Shown: positions 22,085 to 32,944 of the stretch, one piece after another
Position numbering within the stretch: the stretch's first letter is position 1
Layout of the letters: the number at the start of each line of letters is the position of its first letter
DNA from: Toxoplasma gondii ME49
Lineage: Eukaryota > Apicomplexa > Conoidasida > Eucoccidiorida > Sarcocystidae
Direction of reading: 5' to 3'
NCBI RefSeq assembly: GCF_000006565.2
Contig: NC_031477.1
Coordinates: 6,144,174-6,208,173, forward strand
Length of the DNA: 64,000 nt
Made by a program: the position numbers and the translations under genes
The notes under the pieces: generated by a model
The model's input: only the letters and a program-made list of their open reading frames with translations
Told to the model about the DNA's origin: nothing
Databases searched by the model: none

Positions 22085-25000
22085 ATGGCTCTCCACACTG
22101 CATGCACACCCTCGCCTCTGGGCGGCGCAGCTTCGGCTTCTCGCTCGTCGTCAGAGGCCGCGAATTCCGCGGCTTCTCTCTCCGCCGTATCTCCACGCGG
22201 CAGCGACTGGCGGCAAGGCGGCGCGCTGCATGCGCCTTCGGGCTCTGTTCAGACATTTCTTGCATACGAAGTCTCTCGCGAGTGTCGCATGACCAGCAAG
22301 GCAGAGAGAACGTCCTCGAGCACCCCGTTCTCCTCCGCTTCCTCTCCCACACACGCAGGGTCTCCGAAGGCGGGAGAGCACTGCTGCGCTGCCGAGAACT
22401 GTCGAGGCGTCGAGAGAAGAGATCTCTCCCCATCTTCTTTGCCCACAAGCCGCGGAGAGGTCTCGGCTTCCAGGAGAGAGCTCAACGGCGGAGAAGAAGA
22501 GAGCGAGGTCGCGGCGAATGAGGAGGAACTTGCAGAAACTCTCTCGAAGGCGAAGGACATCGTCGCGCGTCTCGCCGCAGCGCGCCTCGGTGTGGAGCCC
22601 GACGCGAAACTCCTGGAAGCCGAGGCGGTCGAAGTTGGGTCGACCAATCGGATGGTCCACGTGTGGAGCAGACGCGATCCGAAAAAATCTTGCGCCGTGA
22701 AGTTCTTCGGTGAGAACATGCAGTGAAAACGCCTGCGGCGGCGTGCATGCGAAAAATTGAGAGACGTCACCTAAGGAAATTCACGCGGTCGAACGAAGCA
22801 GTCCAGTTCGAGAAAAGGCGACTGTCTCGACAAAGCACTTGGCGTCAATTGTACTCAGTACAGGTTTCCACGAAAAGGAGAAAGCGTTCCTGTGCGGAAC
22901 GGGTTACATGCATATGTTTTATGAGCTTGTACTTACAGGATCACCGTGCCTACATGGAAGCCTATGTATATAAAGTCACCGGTGAACATGCACAGGTGCA
23001 CCACTCCGTTTATGTACAGACATCCATGTGCACTGGAAGTAGGGATGGAGATGCGTACGGGGTGTCTGCTTTATTTGTAGGGAAGCACACAGGGAAGTAC
23101 ATTTGCAGAGACAAAGAGCTCCGTCTGCTGCGGCTTCTGGGAGCGAATGACGTGGGCAAGGAAATCTTCGCAACTTTCGAGGTAGGGCTGTTACTCTTTT
23201 CAAGTCAAAACCTGGAGATCACAGGAGAAACACTCGTGAATAGGACTCCAGTTCTGAGACACATCCCAGTTCTTCAGGACTGCTTTTCGAATCTCTGTCT
23301 CTCGGCTGCATGCTTCTCCCCTCTTCTTCCTCAGTAAACGCCTCTCTAGTCCCCTTGTTGATATGCATGAATGTATTCTTTTATGTATAGATGTGTATAT
23401 GCATGTATATATGCACTCTTCATTTTTGTGTCTCTTCATCTAGCCTTCTTTGTGTGTCTCTGTTCTCTTCTCTCTGCATCTTCTTAGGGTTTAGGGGATC
23501 TCTCCATCTGTTTCTCAGCCTGAATGTGTCTCGCTAGTTGCGCGTGTTGCGCGTTCGTCGTTTTGTCTCCATCTGCCGTGCATGCACACGCCGAGACTGC
23601 GCACGTCTGTCTTTCTTTTCCGCTCTCCAGGAAGGCGGGGGCGGCTTAATCGAGAGCTGGCTAGCAGGGTCGAGTCTGGAGCCCAGCGACCTTCACAGGG
23701 AGGCTGCGAAGATTGCAAGCGAAATGGCGCGCATGCATGCAATCGATGCAAAGCCGCAGTGTCTCTTGGTGTCTCCAACTTCAAGAGACTCTCGCGGCGA
23801 ACCCGCGATCGGCGAGGCGCTTGCAAGCCCAGAGGCAACCTCCGATCTTTGGAAGCACTTGTTCAAATTCCTCAAACTGTGCGTCTTTAAGTCTCGAAAA
23901 CCCCCTGAATTCGGGAACACCTACATATATATGTATATATGTCTGTCGACTTTTATCCATGTGGGTACGAGTCGAATTATTCGTGAATTTTCGAGACCAT
24001 TTCTTCCTATTTTTCACTTCCTGCGTCTTCTCAAGCCTGGACGAAATTCTCGACCTTCATGCGGATATATTCTCTTGAATGTATCCACACAGATGTACGT
24101 GTATGTATTTGTACACTCACATAAACACCATACGCATATTGTGTGTATGTAGATAATATTCATATGCAATATCTATCCCCAGTGTGTCTTTTTTTGAGTC
24201 CATTCCTTTTTTCTTTCTCTTCTTTCCGTCTCGGCGTGGGAAAGGAGAGTATCTCCGATATTTCGTTTGTTGCGGATGGATTTCCAGAGCGAGAAGATGG
24301 CCACTCTCTTTCAGGCAGCGTGGGCACCCTCAAAGTCTCGTCCTCTCTCGCTACCCTGTGTCTTACGGCGTTTTCCTTTTATTTCCACCTCCACGCCGGC
24401 TCTGTTTCCTCATTGTGTCCCTCTGTTTTTTCCAGCTGCAAAGAAGAACAAGAGCGCGCGCGGCGCGGCGAGGACTCAGAGGCTTCTTCCGACGGCTGCG
24501 AAGAACCTGCGGACAGCCCCAAGCGAACTGTGTTTTCTCGGCGCATTCTTCTGTTTGATTTAAGAACTGTTGAAGAGGTACAGCTGCTGGGAGACGAAGC
24601 ACGACACACTCTGCGAGAAAAGCGCATTCTGCGCATGACCGGGGAAACAGGAAAACCCAGAAGGGTTCTCCCGCTCCCTTCAGAGTTCAGTATGAAAGAG
24701 CAAACTGTCTTTCTGTCACCTTGAGACTTCTGAACGTTCCAAAAAAAACGAGGACCGATTTTCTAACGCAGTGACAGTGGTCGTCAACCTCTTTATGTCA
24801 ACTTTCGCCCCATCCTCGTCGATCTCTCCTTTTCCCTTGCTCGTTTTCTCTACTATTCTAGTAGGCCTTCATATACATATGTTCAAATATATACTTATAT
24901 CCAAATATATATATATATATGTATATGTATATCACATATATATACATGTGTATTTGTATGTGTTTGCTTATTATGTATGTGCGCACTTGCGGTTGAGGGT

Positions 25001-27194
25001 CTCTTGTAGAGACGATGGCTTTTAGGGTGTTTTTCTAGCCGTCTGTGTAGCAGGTTGTCAGGGGCATGCGTGCTGTTTGTGTTCAGCGCCTTCGAGAGCT
25101 GCATGCGCTTGCGAGCGAGGTTCAGTCTCCCGTCGTCTTGTGTCACGGCGACCTCCTTTCTGGCAACATCATCAAGACGGACGAAGGTGCGTTCGTTTCC
25201 GTTTTACACTTCAGTGCCGCTTTTCGCAGTGCCGCATGGTGTCAACAGCCTCGCGCGGACAAGCTCGTCTTCTTCCACTTTATCTGTGCACTCACGCAGA
25301 CGGCGTCTCCCTGGTTCGTGTGCTGGATCGACTGCGGGGCGCGTAGTCGAGCTAGGAGCTTTGCGTTCTCGATGTCTCAGTGCCCAGGCTGTGCGTCTGC
25401 TCTGGCTCGCGACGTTCGACGCGTTTCGTGGCTTCTCTCCTTCGCTTCGCAGGAGAGGTGCGGTTCATCGACTTTGACTACTCGGGATTTATGGAGCGCG
25501 GCTTCGACATCGCGAACCACTTCGCGGAGTACTCAGGTGAGGGCGTCGAGCGCTCGCGTCGGGTGTACGTGCGCACGTCGCGGTTCGGGTGTCTGGACAG
25601 GTGCCTCGGGGGGTCCTTCGAGGCTTCCGAGCTTCTTCACGCGCGCCTTGTGCGGCTGCGTTTCCTGCTGCGCTCTGCAGGGGTCGAGTGCGACTTCAGC
25701 AGGTGCCCCTCGGAGGAGGAGCGGGACGCTTTTTTGCGAACGTATCTGCGCGCTCTCCGCCGGCAGCGAGAGCGAAAGGCGAAGGCTGCAGCAGCCGAGA
25801 CACAGGCCTCTGCCCAGCCTGCCCAGGAAGAAGATCTCGAGGCAGAAGTCGCAGCTCTCCGACGCGAAATCAATGTCTTCTTTCCTCTCAGCAACATTCT
25901 ATGGGGTACGACAAAAACGAGGTCATGCAGAGAACTTCAAAAAAAGGTGTCTGTACACTCGCATAAAGCTGTGTTGGTGTTCACACCACGTAGAGAGCTC
26001 TACAGGTGTATCTACACAAACAGATAACGTTTTGCGTTTAACCGGGGTGTGGGAGCATGGATCTGCTTGACGAGTCACATGGCTTCTGTATCCAGGTCTG
26101 CATAACGGTGGTACTCGAGGGGAAAATGAATGCATATCTGAGACTTCTGTGCACTGTCTCTCCGTGCCAAGCTGTGACAACCAGCATCCCTCATATACAT
26201 ATACATGTATATATATATATATATAGACAGATATGGATTTGTGCACTCTCATGCAAGCATTAATGTTTGTATAAATCGAAAGTCTTTTCAGACACCGTAT
26301 GTGTCTTTGTTTCTGCCACACACGAAAGCACTGCGTCACGGCTGCGTGTGTATCTCTTGCGGTTGTAAGTCAAACTAGTTTAGCTGTTTCTGCGTTCAGC
26401 TGAGTGTCCCGCATACCACCCGCTTACGCATGCCTTTTGCCTTCTGTCTTCGCCGCAGGTTTATGGGCTCTCATCCAGGCTGTCCATGTGAAGCCCCGAG
26501 AGATGAATTACTGGAGGTAGGCTTGTTTTTTGGAAGAAGAGGAAATCTGCACGGACCTGTCAGTGGAAAGTGAAGAGCAATGAAACGTAGATGATCGCCA
26601 TAACGTGAGAGGTTCAACAGTACTTTGCTGTCTCACTCTTCCTGCGGCCCCTACAAAAACAGCGCCCTACATTCTCGACAGCACACAACAGGCCCTCATG
26701 GAGACAGTGAATGCAATCGTGTCTGTAAATACGCATGTGTGTATATTTTGGATTCATTTAGAACATGTCACGCTTCTGCATGAATACACAGAAGTATCTA
26801 TATCTGTGTATGTATGTATATAGTTCGATTTACTCAGAACGTGAGATCTCTCTACTATTCGTGTACAGAGTTCAGGTGTGAATCGAGTATTTTTGAGGAC
26901 TTTGAAAGTTGTGTGGAGGGTCTCTGCGTAGAGATATTGGATGTAGTCGGGTGTCTCTCCTCCTCGATCGACGTTTCGATTTCTGAACTTGGTCTCTGTT
27001 CGCTTTTCTCCTCACAACTCCCTCGAAGGTCTGTAGATTCATTGTCGCGAGAGGGACTTTTTCATCAGTTCTTCATTACGTGCAGAGTTTTGAGTGCACG
27101 CGAGACCTTTGGACCTTTGCTCGACTTGTGCAGATTCGCCTTCGATCGACTGGCGGCGGCCGTCGTTCCACCAGTCCCGCATTTGTCGTTCTGA
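22085..27194 (+). CDS. ETNK: ethanolamine kinase (choline/ethanolamine kinase family)
   Basis: It phosphorylates ethanolamine with ATP, the first step of the Kennedy route to phosphatidylethanolamine, presumably in the cytosol. Nine phase-matched exons give about 547 aa: 22085-22709, 23081-23181, 23631-23878, 24436-24577, 25087-25186, 25453-25536, 25681-25905, 26459-26516, 27134-27194. Supporting motifs are STNRMVHVW and CAVKFFG (nucleotide-binding part), RDKELRLLRLLG, GGLIESWLAGSSLEP, the Brenner motif SPVVLCHGDLLSGNII, FIDFDYSGF with DIANHFAEYSG, and LWALIQAVHV. The order and spacing match human ethanolamine kinase better than choline kinase, though substrate preference cannot be proved by eye. 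About 185 N-terminal residues and an acidic insertion (24436-24530) are extra. The ATG at 22085 sits in a strong context (accATGG). Confidence 0.92.
24905..24920. repeat. TA microsatellite in kinase intron 4
   Basis: A run of TA units is followed by more degenerate TA/TG alternation to about 24965, inside the intron before the exon carrying the CHGDL motif. Confidence 0.9.
26208..26225. repeat. TA microsatellite in kinase intron 7
   Basis: About nine TA units occur in the intron between the exons at 25681-25905 and 26459-26516. Confidence 0.9.
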
Positions 27195-29296
27195 AAGGTA
27201 GATCGAAACTCATATTGAGAAGCGTCTTCTCTCACCCCCATGCAGGCAACAACCGGGGCTCGGGGAAAGCGCCACTAGGATCTAGAAAGTCGGCAAAGTG
27301 GAGACTCACTGGTCCCGAGTCTATATTTGAAACGCCGGCGCAGCGTAGGGACGAGGAGGGAAAACACGCGGGCGAAGAGAAAGATGAAGAGAAACAAGAG
27401 AAAGAAGGATCGGGACGTTTTTGTTTTTTTGAAAGTAATTTGAAATTGCTGCGCAGCCAGCAGCTGCGGCCCTTCTCAAGGCGCGGGGCAGCCCACGACC
27501 CAACGTCCCCTCTCTAGCGAGAACAAGTTTTTCCTGGAAAAGGTGATCTGTTTTCCAGAGAGAAAACGACATTCATCTCCGAAAGAACTGCATTTGCGGC
27601 AGACAGAACGATTCTTTCTGCGGAAGACACCCTTTTTCTAGAGCGAGAAACAGGTCGAGAGGCTTGGCAGGTCGACGCTGCAGCCCGGAAAGGAGGAGCG
27701 CTACCTGTTGAAGAGTCTGGTTGTCTGCATTCCCCCACCGTTGCTCCCGGTAGTGACGAGCAACGAACGGCAATGAACTGGACCTGGAGACGACTTTTTT
27801 GTGCCGCAAGAAAGAAAGATTTGCCCTTGTGAGATGTGTCTCCTACGCTCTGTATCACATGTGGCGGTCGCGCACCCGCCAGGCTTTTGAAGTCTCTCTG
27901 GCCGTCTGAAGAAGGCGAAAGGCCGAGAGAGTTTCTCCGTCGAAGAAGGACCCGACGGAGTTAGGTTTTCAGAGACTCACGAAAGGCAATGTGAGGACAG
28001 TGAAGCCTCTTCCAAGTGAAGGACGCAAAGTCAAGCTTGCTCTGAGGTGCCTGTGTAGAGTTTCTGATATTTCCAGGTCGACCGGACGGGAAGAAGAAAC
28101 GTGTGTTTCGAGGGAAGAGACAAAAACGTGCTCTGTTCTCTTCTTTCGGAAGCACTTGTGGGGAAAGAGTCCAGAGAAGGCGTGTACATCGAAAGTGATG
28201 CAGGCATGCATGCGCCCCCCGCGCTCAGGGCGGCCGTCGCCCTCGCATTTGTTCCGTGAGGGAGTTTGAGGGTTTAGAATTTTCCGGTTTTCAGTTCGAG
28301 GCCTCTTTCTGTGTTGAAGCGCAGAGATTCTCTTGGCGCTCTTCTCCAGCATTGTGTGCTCGCGCCCTCTTGGAGGGCGGTACATCACCTCCACACATCC
28401 TCTGGCATAGATCCTGTTTCGACCGCCGTCTCTCCGCGAGAGAGCTGTGACTCAACGCAGGGACGCTCGTGCGTCTGATGAACAACGGGTGCGTGTCTCA
28501 GTAGGCTTTTCGTTTCTGGGCAGTGAGGCGCGGCTGTGAAGCCACGAACCTCTTCAAGTGGCAGCGCGCGGAGAGGCGCGTTCATGGAGACAACTGCGTG
28601 AGCAGGCGGTCGACGCGCTTTTGACTCGACGCTTTCTGGTCAGAATCTCTTGTCTAGCTCACTTGCACCCGGAAGTGAGCTCGCGAGAACCGCAGGACGC
28701 TTTCGCACGAGAAACGAACTGAAAAACCTTTAGTTCGGCAGCAACGTCGCTGCCCTCAAGGCATCCGCGAACTTCACGTTGCCAACCCAGAGACGCATGC
28801 GCAAGAAGCAGATTTACAAATGTCTCGCTGCACAGATGTTATAGCAGAGATATGGATCTACGCGGAGAGAGGAGAAGAGGCTTGTTCGGAAAGAGCACAG
28901 ACCCGCCTGCAGAGACAGAGAAACAGGAAAGTCCGTGTCGACAGATCTAGCTGCCGACTCCTCTACAAATTACACACACACAAATATTTACACACGGAGA
29001 CACACGTCTACATCATTATGCATGCGTGGACATATACAATTTTCCACATTAATTCTTGCAAAAGTGCACGAGTCTGCATCTATGGAGATCCGCATTCAGA
29101 TCTGCAGACGTATATGTGTGTGTACATGCGGCCGCTTGCAGAGGGCTTTCTGTGTTTCTTCTCGTTTCAGAAGAAACTTGCTCGTCCGCTGAGTCCCCGA
29201 AAAAGTGCGCGAGAGCTCGGTCCTCTCGACCGCTACACCCGAGCTTAAAAGCTTTTCACATCAACGCTCTCCTTCTTCACTTTCCCGTTTGAATTT
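27195..29296. other. intergenic or 3' UTR between convergent kinase and IspE genes
   Basis: It lies between the stop codons of two convergent genes. Open frames are short and lack motifs. A double GCATGC palindrome occurs near 28203-28213. Probably two 3' UTRs plus spacer. Confidence 0.5.
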
Positions 29297-32200
29297 TCAA
29301 GGCTGAATCTCCCGATCGCCACCAGTCCCCGAGCGTCTCTCCACTTCCTCAAATGCTACGTCGCTGCTAAACCAGGGGACAGCTTGTCGCAAGCGCCTCC
29401 CGCGTTGTCCTTCCCTCTCTGCTCTTTCCTCTTCCCTTGCTTTCCTCGCCGCTCGAGAGTCTGTGTTTTCCTTCATCCCTGGTCTTTTCTTATCGTCCTC
29501 TTCTCCCTCTACACTTCTGCGTGCTTGCATGCATCTCTCGACTGAAAAAGGCTCTGTGTCCTCTGCCGTCTCGTCGGTGAGGCTGCTCAACTTCGACACC
29601 AAGCGGCACCGAAACACACGCATGCCGCTCTCCATCTGTTCTTCCAGAAAATGTCTCCAAAGCATCTTCTCGTTCTTCTTCTCTTCCTTCTCCGTATCTG
29701 CCTTCTGTGTTTCTTCTCTTCCCTTCTCCGGCTCCCGTCCGTCTGCGGGTTCTGCCGTCAGGGCGACGAAGGCAGAGCCGCTTCCGGTCATCCCCGCAGC
29801 CAGGAGGAGGACCCCCAGCTCCTCCTCACTTCTCGGTTCTGGCGAAAGCCGGAGAGACTCGGTGCCGTTCACTTCGCGAAGTGAGTTCGAGAAGCGCATT
29901 CGAGGAGGCGACGTCTCTGCCCCCTCCTCTCGAGAACCACGAAGCGCTTGAGGCCACTCCGAAGGCTCTCTCGAGCCTCCGTGCACGCGCAGAGATCCCC
30001 AGGGGCTCGCCCTGCTTTGGAACGCCTCCAGCTGCTCTCGAAGGCGAGAGAGAGAAGGCAGGAGTGTCTCTGCAGGCGCCTGGAGGTCGTTCTCAAACAG
30101 TGAGGGAATGAAGGACGGAAGCAGCGAATCGAGCGTGTTCTCGGGAGCATCGGAGAAGGTGCGAGACCGAGAAGCCGACTGCGCGAGATGAGCTTGCAAC
30201 GCAGCGGAGAAAGCCACCGCAGGCGAGGACGGGGCGTCCGAGGTATTCGCCAGGGTCCGAAACGCGTCATACACTGCTTTCGTCCCTAGTCCTTCCCGCG
30301 GCTTAAAAATATACACACAGAGCGACCTCTCTTCTCCCTCCTTCTCTCCCCTATCTTTCCCTGCGTTCAACAAAGACTGTCCTTGGCGCACTCTCATGCC
30401 TTCCTCCTCATTCTCTTCCTCCGGCTCCCCGTGCTGCTGATTCTCTTTCTCGCCATTATATCGTGTGTCTCTCTTCTCTCGTGTTTCTTTCTCTTGGTTG
30501 TTCTTCTGGGCGCCGAGGCGGAGCGCGAGACGGAACTGACGTGAAATCTCGGAGCTGCAGTCGCGAACGATCTCGCCGCGCCCTGTACATAGAGCGGCGC
30601 CGCGGGAGAGAAGAAAGAACGGAACGTCGCTGCCGAGTTCTGCACCGATCTCCGCGAGCCAAGTCAAGAGCCTTTGAGTCTCCTTCGATTGAAAATCCTC
30701 CTCTGCAGCATCCTCTTTCACCTCCTTTTCCGACCCTCGTTCTGCATCCTCTTTTATTTTCTCGTTTGTCTCCACCTCTAAGCGCCTCCAGTCTCTGCCA
30801 AGGGTCTCTGGGAGAGTCCTCGGTGTGCCTGCACCTCTCTGAAGCCCCACTCGCTCCCTCAGACATCTCTCTTGAGCGCGACTGAGAGTCGCCTCGCCCT
30901 TCTGGTCATCCTCGCTCTCGGCCTCGCTGGAGAGGCGTCTCCTTTTGTCTCGCCGGTTTCCGGGAGGCTCGCCTCGCCACGCAGGCCCCGCTGACGCCTC
31001 CTCGGTCTCCAAGAGTTCGCGCCCTGCCGCTTCTTCGGCTGCCGCACTGGGCTCTCCTGTCGGAGGCGACTCCCATGCTTTTGCGTGTGTGTTTTCCGTG
31101 GAAACAAGCTCGAAGAAGCCAGCAGGTGGCGCAAGCGCGCATGCAGCCAGCAGTGCCGTCGCGGCGTTCGAAGAAGCCCCGCCAAGACCAGCCTCAGTCG
31201 GGATGCTCTTGTGCAGAAACGCGACAAAGCGAGGCGAATCACGGTCTGCCCCAGACGCACAGTTTCTCTGTCCCTCCTGTCCGTCTTTCTCTCTGCGTTG
31301 TGTGATGTCTTTTCTCTCGAGATCCTGGATCCTGCGGCGATACAGGCTGAAGGCTCTGAGAACCAAATTTTTCTCTGCCGAGCACGGGAGAGGCGAGGAA
31401 GAGAAAAGAATGTCGCCTTCCTTGGATTCGCAGCAGTACGGAAAAGAGAGAGTTGAGAGGGCTGGGAATACAGAGGCGGGGAACGGGTTCAGAATCTCAA
31501 AGTTCACTTGTGAGAGACACCCCACATCGTTTTCTCTCTCGTCCTCCCCCTCCACGTTTCTCTTGTTTCCTCCAGATCCGTTCTCGCCAACGTTTGTGTG
31601 CTCTCCGAGGTCTTTGTTCTCTCCTCGTTCGCCGTTGTTCTCTCCTGAGAGTGTGTGCGTTCCCTGTTCTCTGTCTCGGAGTGTTCTGTCTTCGTCGCTC
31701 GTTTCTTTTCTCTCTCGACGTCTAGGCGGTCGCGCGTTTGCCTGGAGTCCCGGAGGCAGCAGCCCAACCGCCAGATAGTCGGACAGCGAGACGAAGTGGA
31801 AGAGCGAGAGAAGAGGGTGGAATGCGTCGCCGGTTGCGCGAGGAAAGACTTTCAGAAAGAGATTGATTTTTGCGGGAGAACGCAAACAAATGAACGACGG
31901 GGCGACTGGTCTAGCGCACTCGGCGGGCGCGCGTGGAGAGGGCTGCGAAGACGCAGACGCAGGCGCTTCATCAGTCGAGTTTTCAGCGGGAAGACTCGTG
32001 AGACCAGCCTGGCTCGTCTCCTCTGTGACTCTGGCAGATGGAGCTTGCGCCTTCGGAGTTGTCTTTCTTGTCGGTGTGCCTGGTCGAGAGAAGCAAGAAA
32101 AAACACGAGACCAAGACTTGTCGCGTCTAAAGCGAGGGAAGCGGCAGAGCACGCTCGATGGCTGGCTTGGCCGCGGAAGTCCCAGACGCGGGGCTGGCGT

Positions 32201-32944
32201 CTCGGGTGTCTTCTCTACACCTGCACTGGGCAGCGGAGGCGGGCAAGAGCCGGACACAGAGGGAAGCGGACGGGAAGATGGAGACAGATGTGAGAGAGGA
32301 GACAGCAAGCCACACCCAAATGGGTTTTCCTCCGTAAAGAGGTCAGGACGTGAGGTAGAAGAACAGCGCTGTGCTCTGTCTCGGGCAGAAGGGATGTAAG
32401 CTAGCTCTGGAGTCGAGTGAAAAGGAGGCAAAAGACGAAGAGACAAAGAGCCCGGGGACCAGGGAGACGTGGAAGAAAAATCAGGAAGAATGGCATGTCG
32501 CTGGAGTTTAACTACGTTAGATGGCGGAGACGAGGAGACGTCGCGTAGCTTCTGGATACGTAGAGCGGACAGATGAAGAGGCCGCGACGGGGCAGAAGAA
32601 TGCGAATTCAAAAGAGAAGTCGCTGTCTGCAAAGGCTTATCCTGCAGAAAAATCCACTTTCTTCTGACGTCGTCGGGGCGACAGAGCATACCAGGAGCTG
32701 ACAGAAGTGTTGCGGAGGACAGCCGGGACAGGCCTCGACTGCAGCGAGGGGCAGCGGTGATGGAAGCCGCGGGAGTGAGAAGAAGCGAAAGAAGAAGTAG
32801 ACAGGGAAAGAAGAAGGAAACCCGATTGGAGGCAGTCAAGAGTGCTTCTCCCTTCCTCTCAAGTGTATTGAAGGAAGCGAAAACGCGAAAGAGCATGGAA
32901 ACGAACGCACTGGGCGAAGGACCGAGAAGAGCCAGCCTCATCAT
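29297..32944 (-). CDS. IspE: 4-diphosphocytidyl-2-C-methyl-D-erythritol kinase (IspE), apicoplast, single exon
   Basis: It phosphorylates CDP-methylerythritol with ATP in the non-mevalonate isoprenoid pathway, which apicomplexans run in the apicoplast. GHMP-kinase motifs appear in order: SPAKINLFLKV (catalytic Lys, about residue 358), GLGGASSNAATALLAA (about 588), GAELGSDVPFFLL (catalytic Asp, about 775), FKPREGLGTKAVYDAF (about 880), FENDL, and AAGMTGSGSAFVAL (about 1050). From the first ATG (32944) it is about 1215 aa, against roughly 280-300 in bacteria. Low-complexity Glu/Arg/Lys/Gly-rich insertions separate the motifs. About 45 residues in, a hydrophobic run (FFFPCLLLLSLLLTPAAS) precedes a Ser/Arg-rich region, matching a bipartite signal plus transit presequence. 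The frame is open 62 codons further up, but only through non-ATG codons. Confidence 0.93.
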   Translation of the reverse strand: MMRLALLGPSPSAFVSMLFRVFASFNTLERKGEALLTASNRVSFFFPCLLLLSLLLTPAASITAAPRCSRGLSRLSSATLLSAPGMLCRPDDVRRKWIFLQDKPLQTATSLLNSHSSAPSRPLHLSALRIQKLRDVSSSPPSNVVKLQRHAILPDFSSTSPWSPGSLSLRLLPPFHSTPELAYIPSARDRAQRCSSTSRPDLFTEENPFGCGLLSPLSHLSPSSRPLPSVSGSCPPPLPSAGVEKTPETPAPRLGLPRPSQPSSVLCRFPRFRRDKSWSRVFSCFSRPGTPTRKTTPKAQAPSARVTEETSQAGLTSLPAENSTDEAPASASSQPSPRAPAECARPVAPSFICLRSPAKINLFLKVFPRATGDAFHPLLSLFHFVSLSDYLAVGLLPPGLQANARPPRRRERKETSDEDRTLRDREQGTHTLSGENNGERGENKDLGEHTNVGENGSGGNKRNVEGEDERENDVGCLSQVNFEILNPFPASVFPALSTLSFPYCCESKEGDILFSSSPLPCSAEKNLVLRAFSLYRRRIQDLERKDITQRREKDGQEGQRNCASGADRDSPRFVAFLHKSIPTEAGLGGASSNAATALLAACALAPPAGFFELVSTENTHAKAWESPPTGEPSAAAEEAAGRELLETEEASAGPAWRGEPPGNRRDKRRRLSSEAESEDDQKGEATLSRAQERCLRERVGLQRGAGTPRTLPETLGRDWRRLEVETNEKIKEDAERGSEKEVKEDAAEEDFQSKETQRLLTWLAEIGAELGSDVPFFLLSRGAALCTGRGEIVRDCSSEISRQFRLALRLGAQKNNQEKETREKRDTRYNGEKENQQHGEPEEENEEEGMRVRQGQSLLNAGKDRGEKEGEERSLCVYIFKPREGLGTKAVYDAFRTLANTSDAPSSPAVAFSAALQAHLAQSASRSRTFSDAPENTLDSLLPSFIPSLFENDLQAPAETLLPSLSRLREQLEAFQSRASPWGSLRVHGGSREPSEWPQALRGSREEGAETSPPRMRFSNSLREVNGTESLRLSPEPRSEEELGVLLLAAGMTGSGSAFVALTAEPADGREPEKGREETQKADTEKEEKKNEKMLWRHFLEEQMESGMRVFRCRLVSKLSSLTDETAEDTEPFSVERCMQARRSVEGEEDDKKRPGMKENTDSRAARKAREEERAEREGQRGRRLRQAVPWFSSDVAFEEVERRSGTGGDREIQP

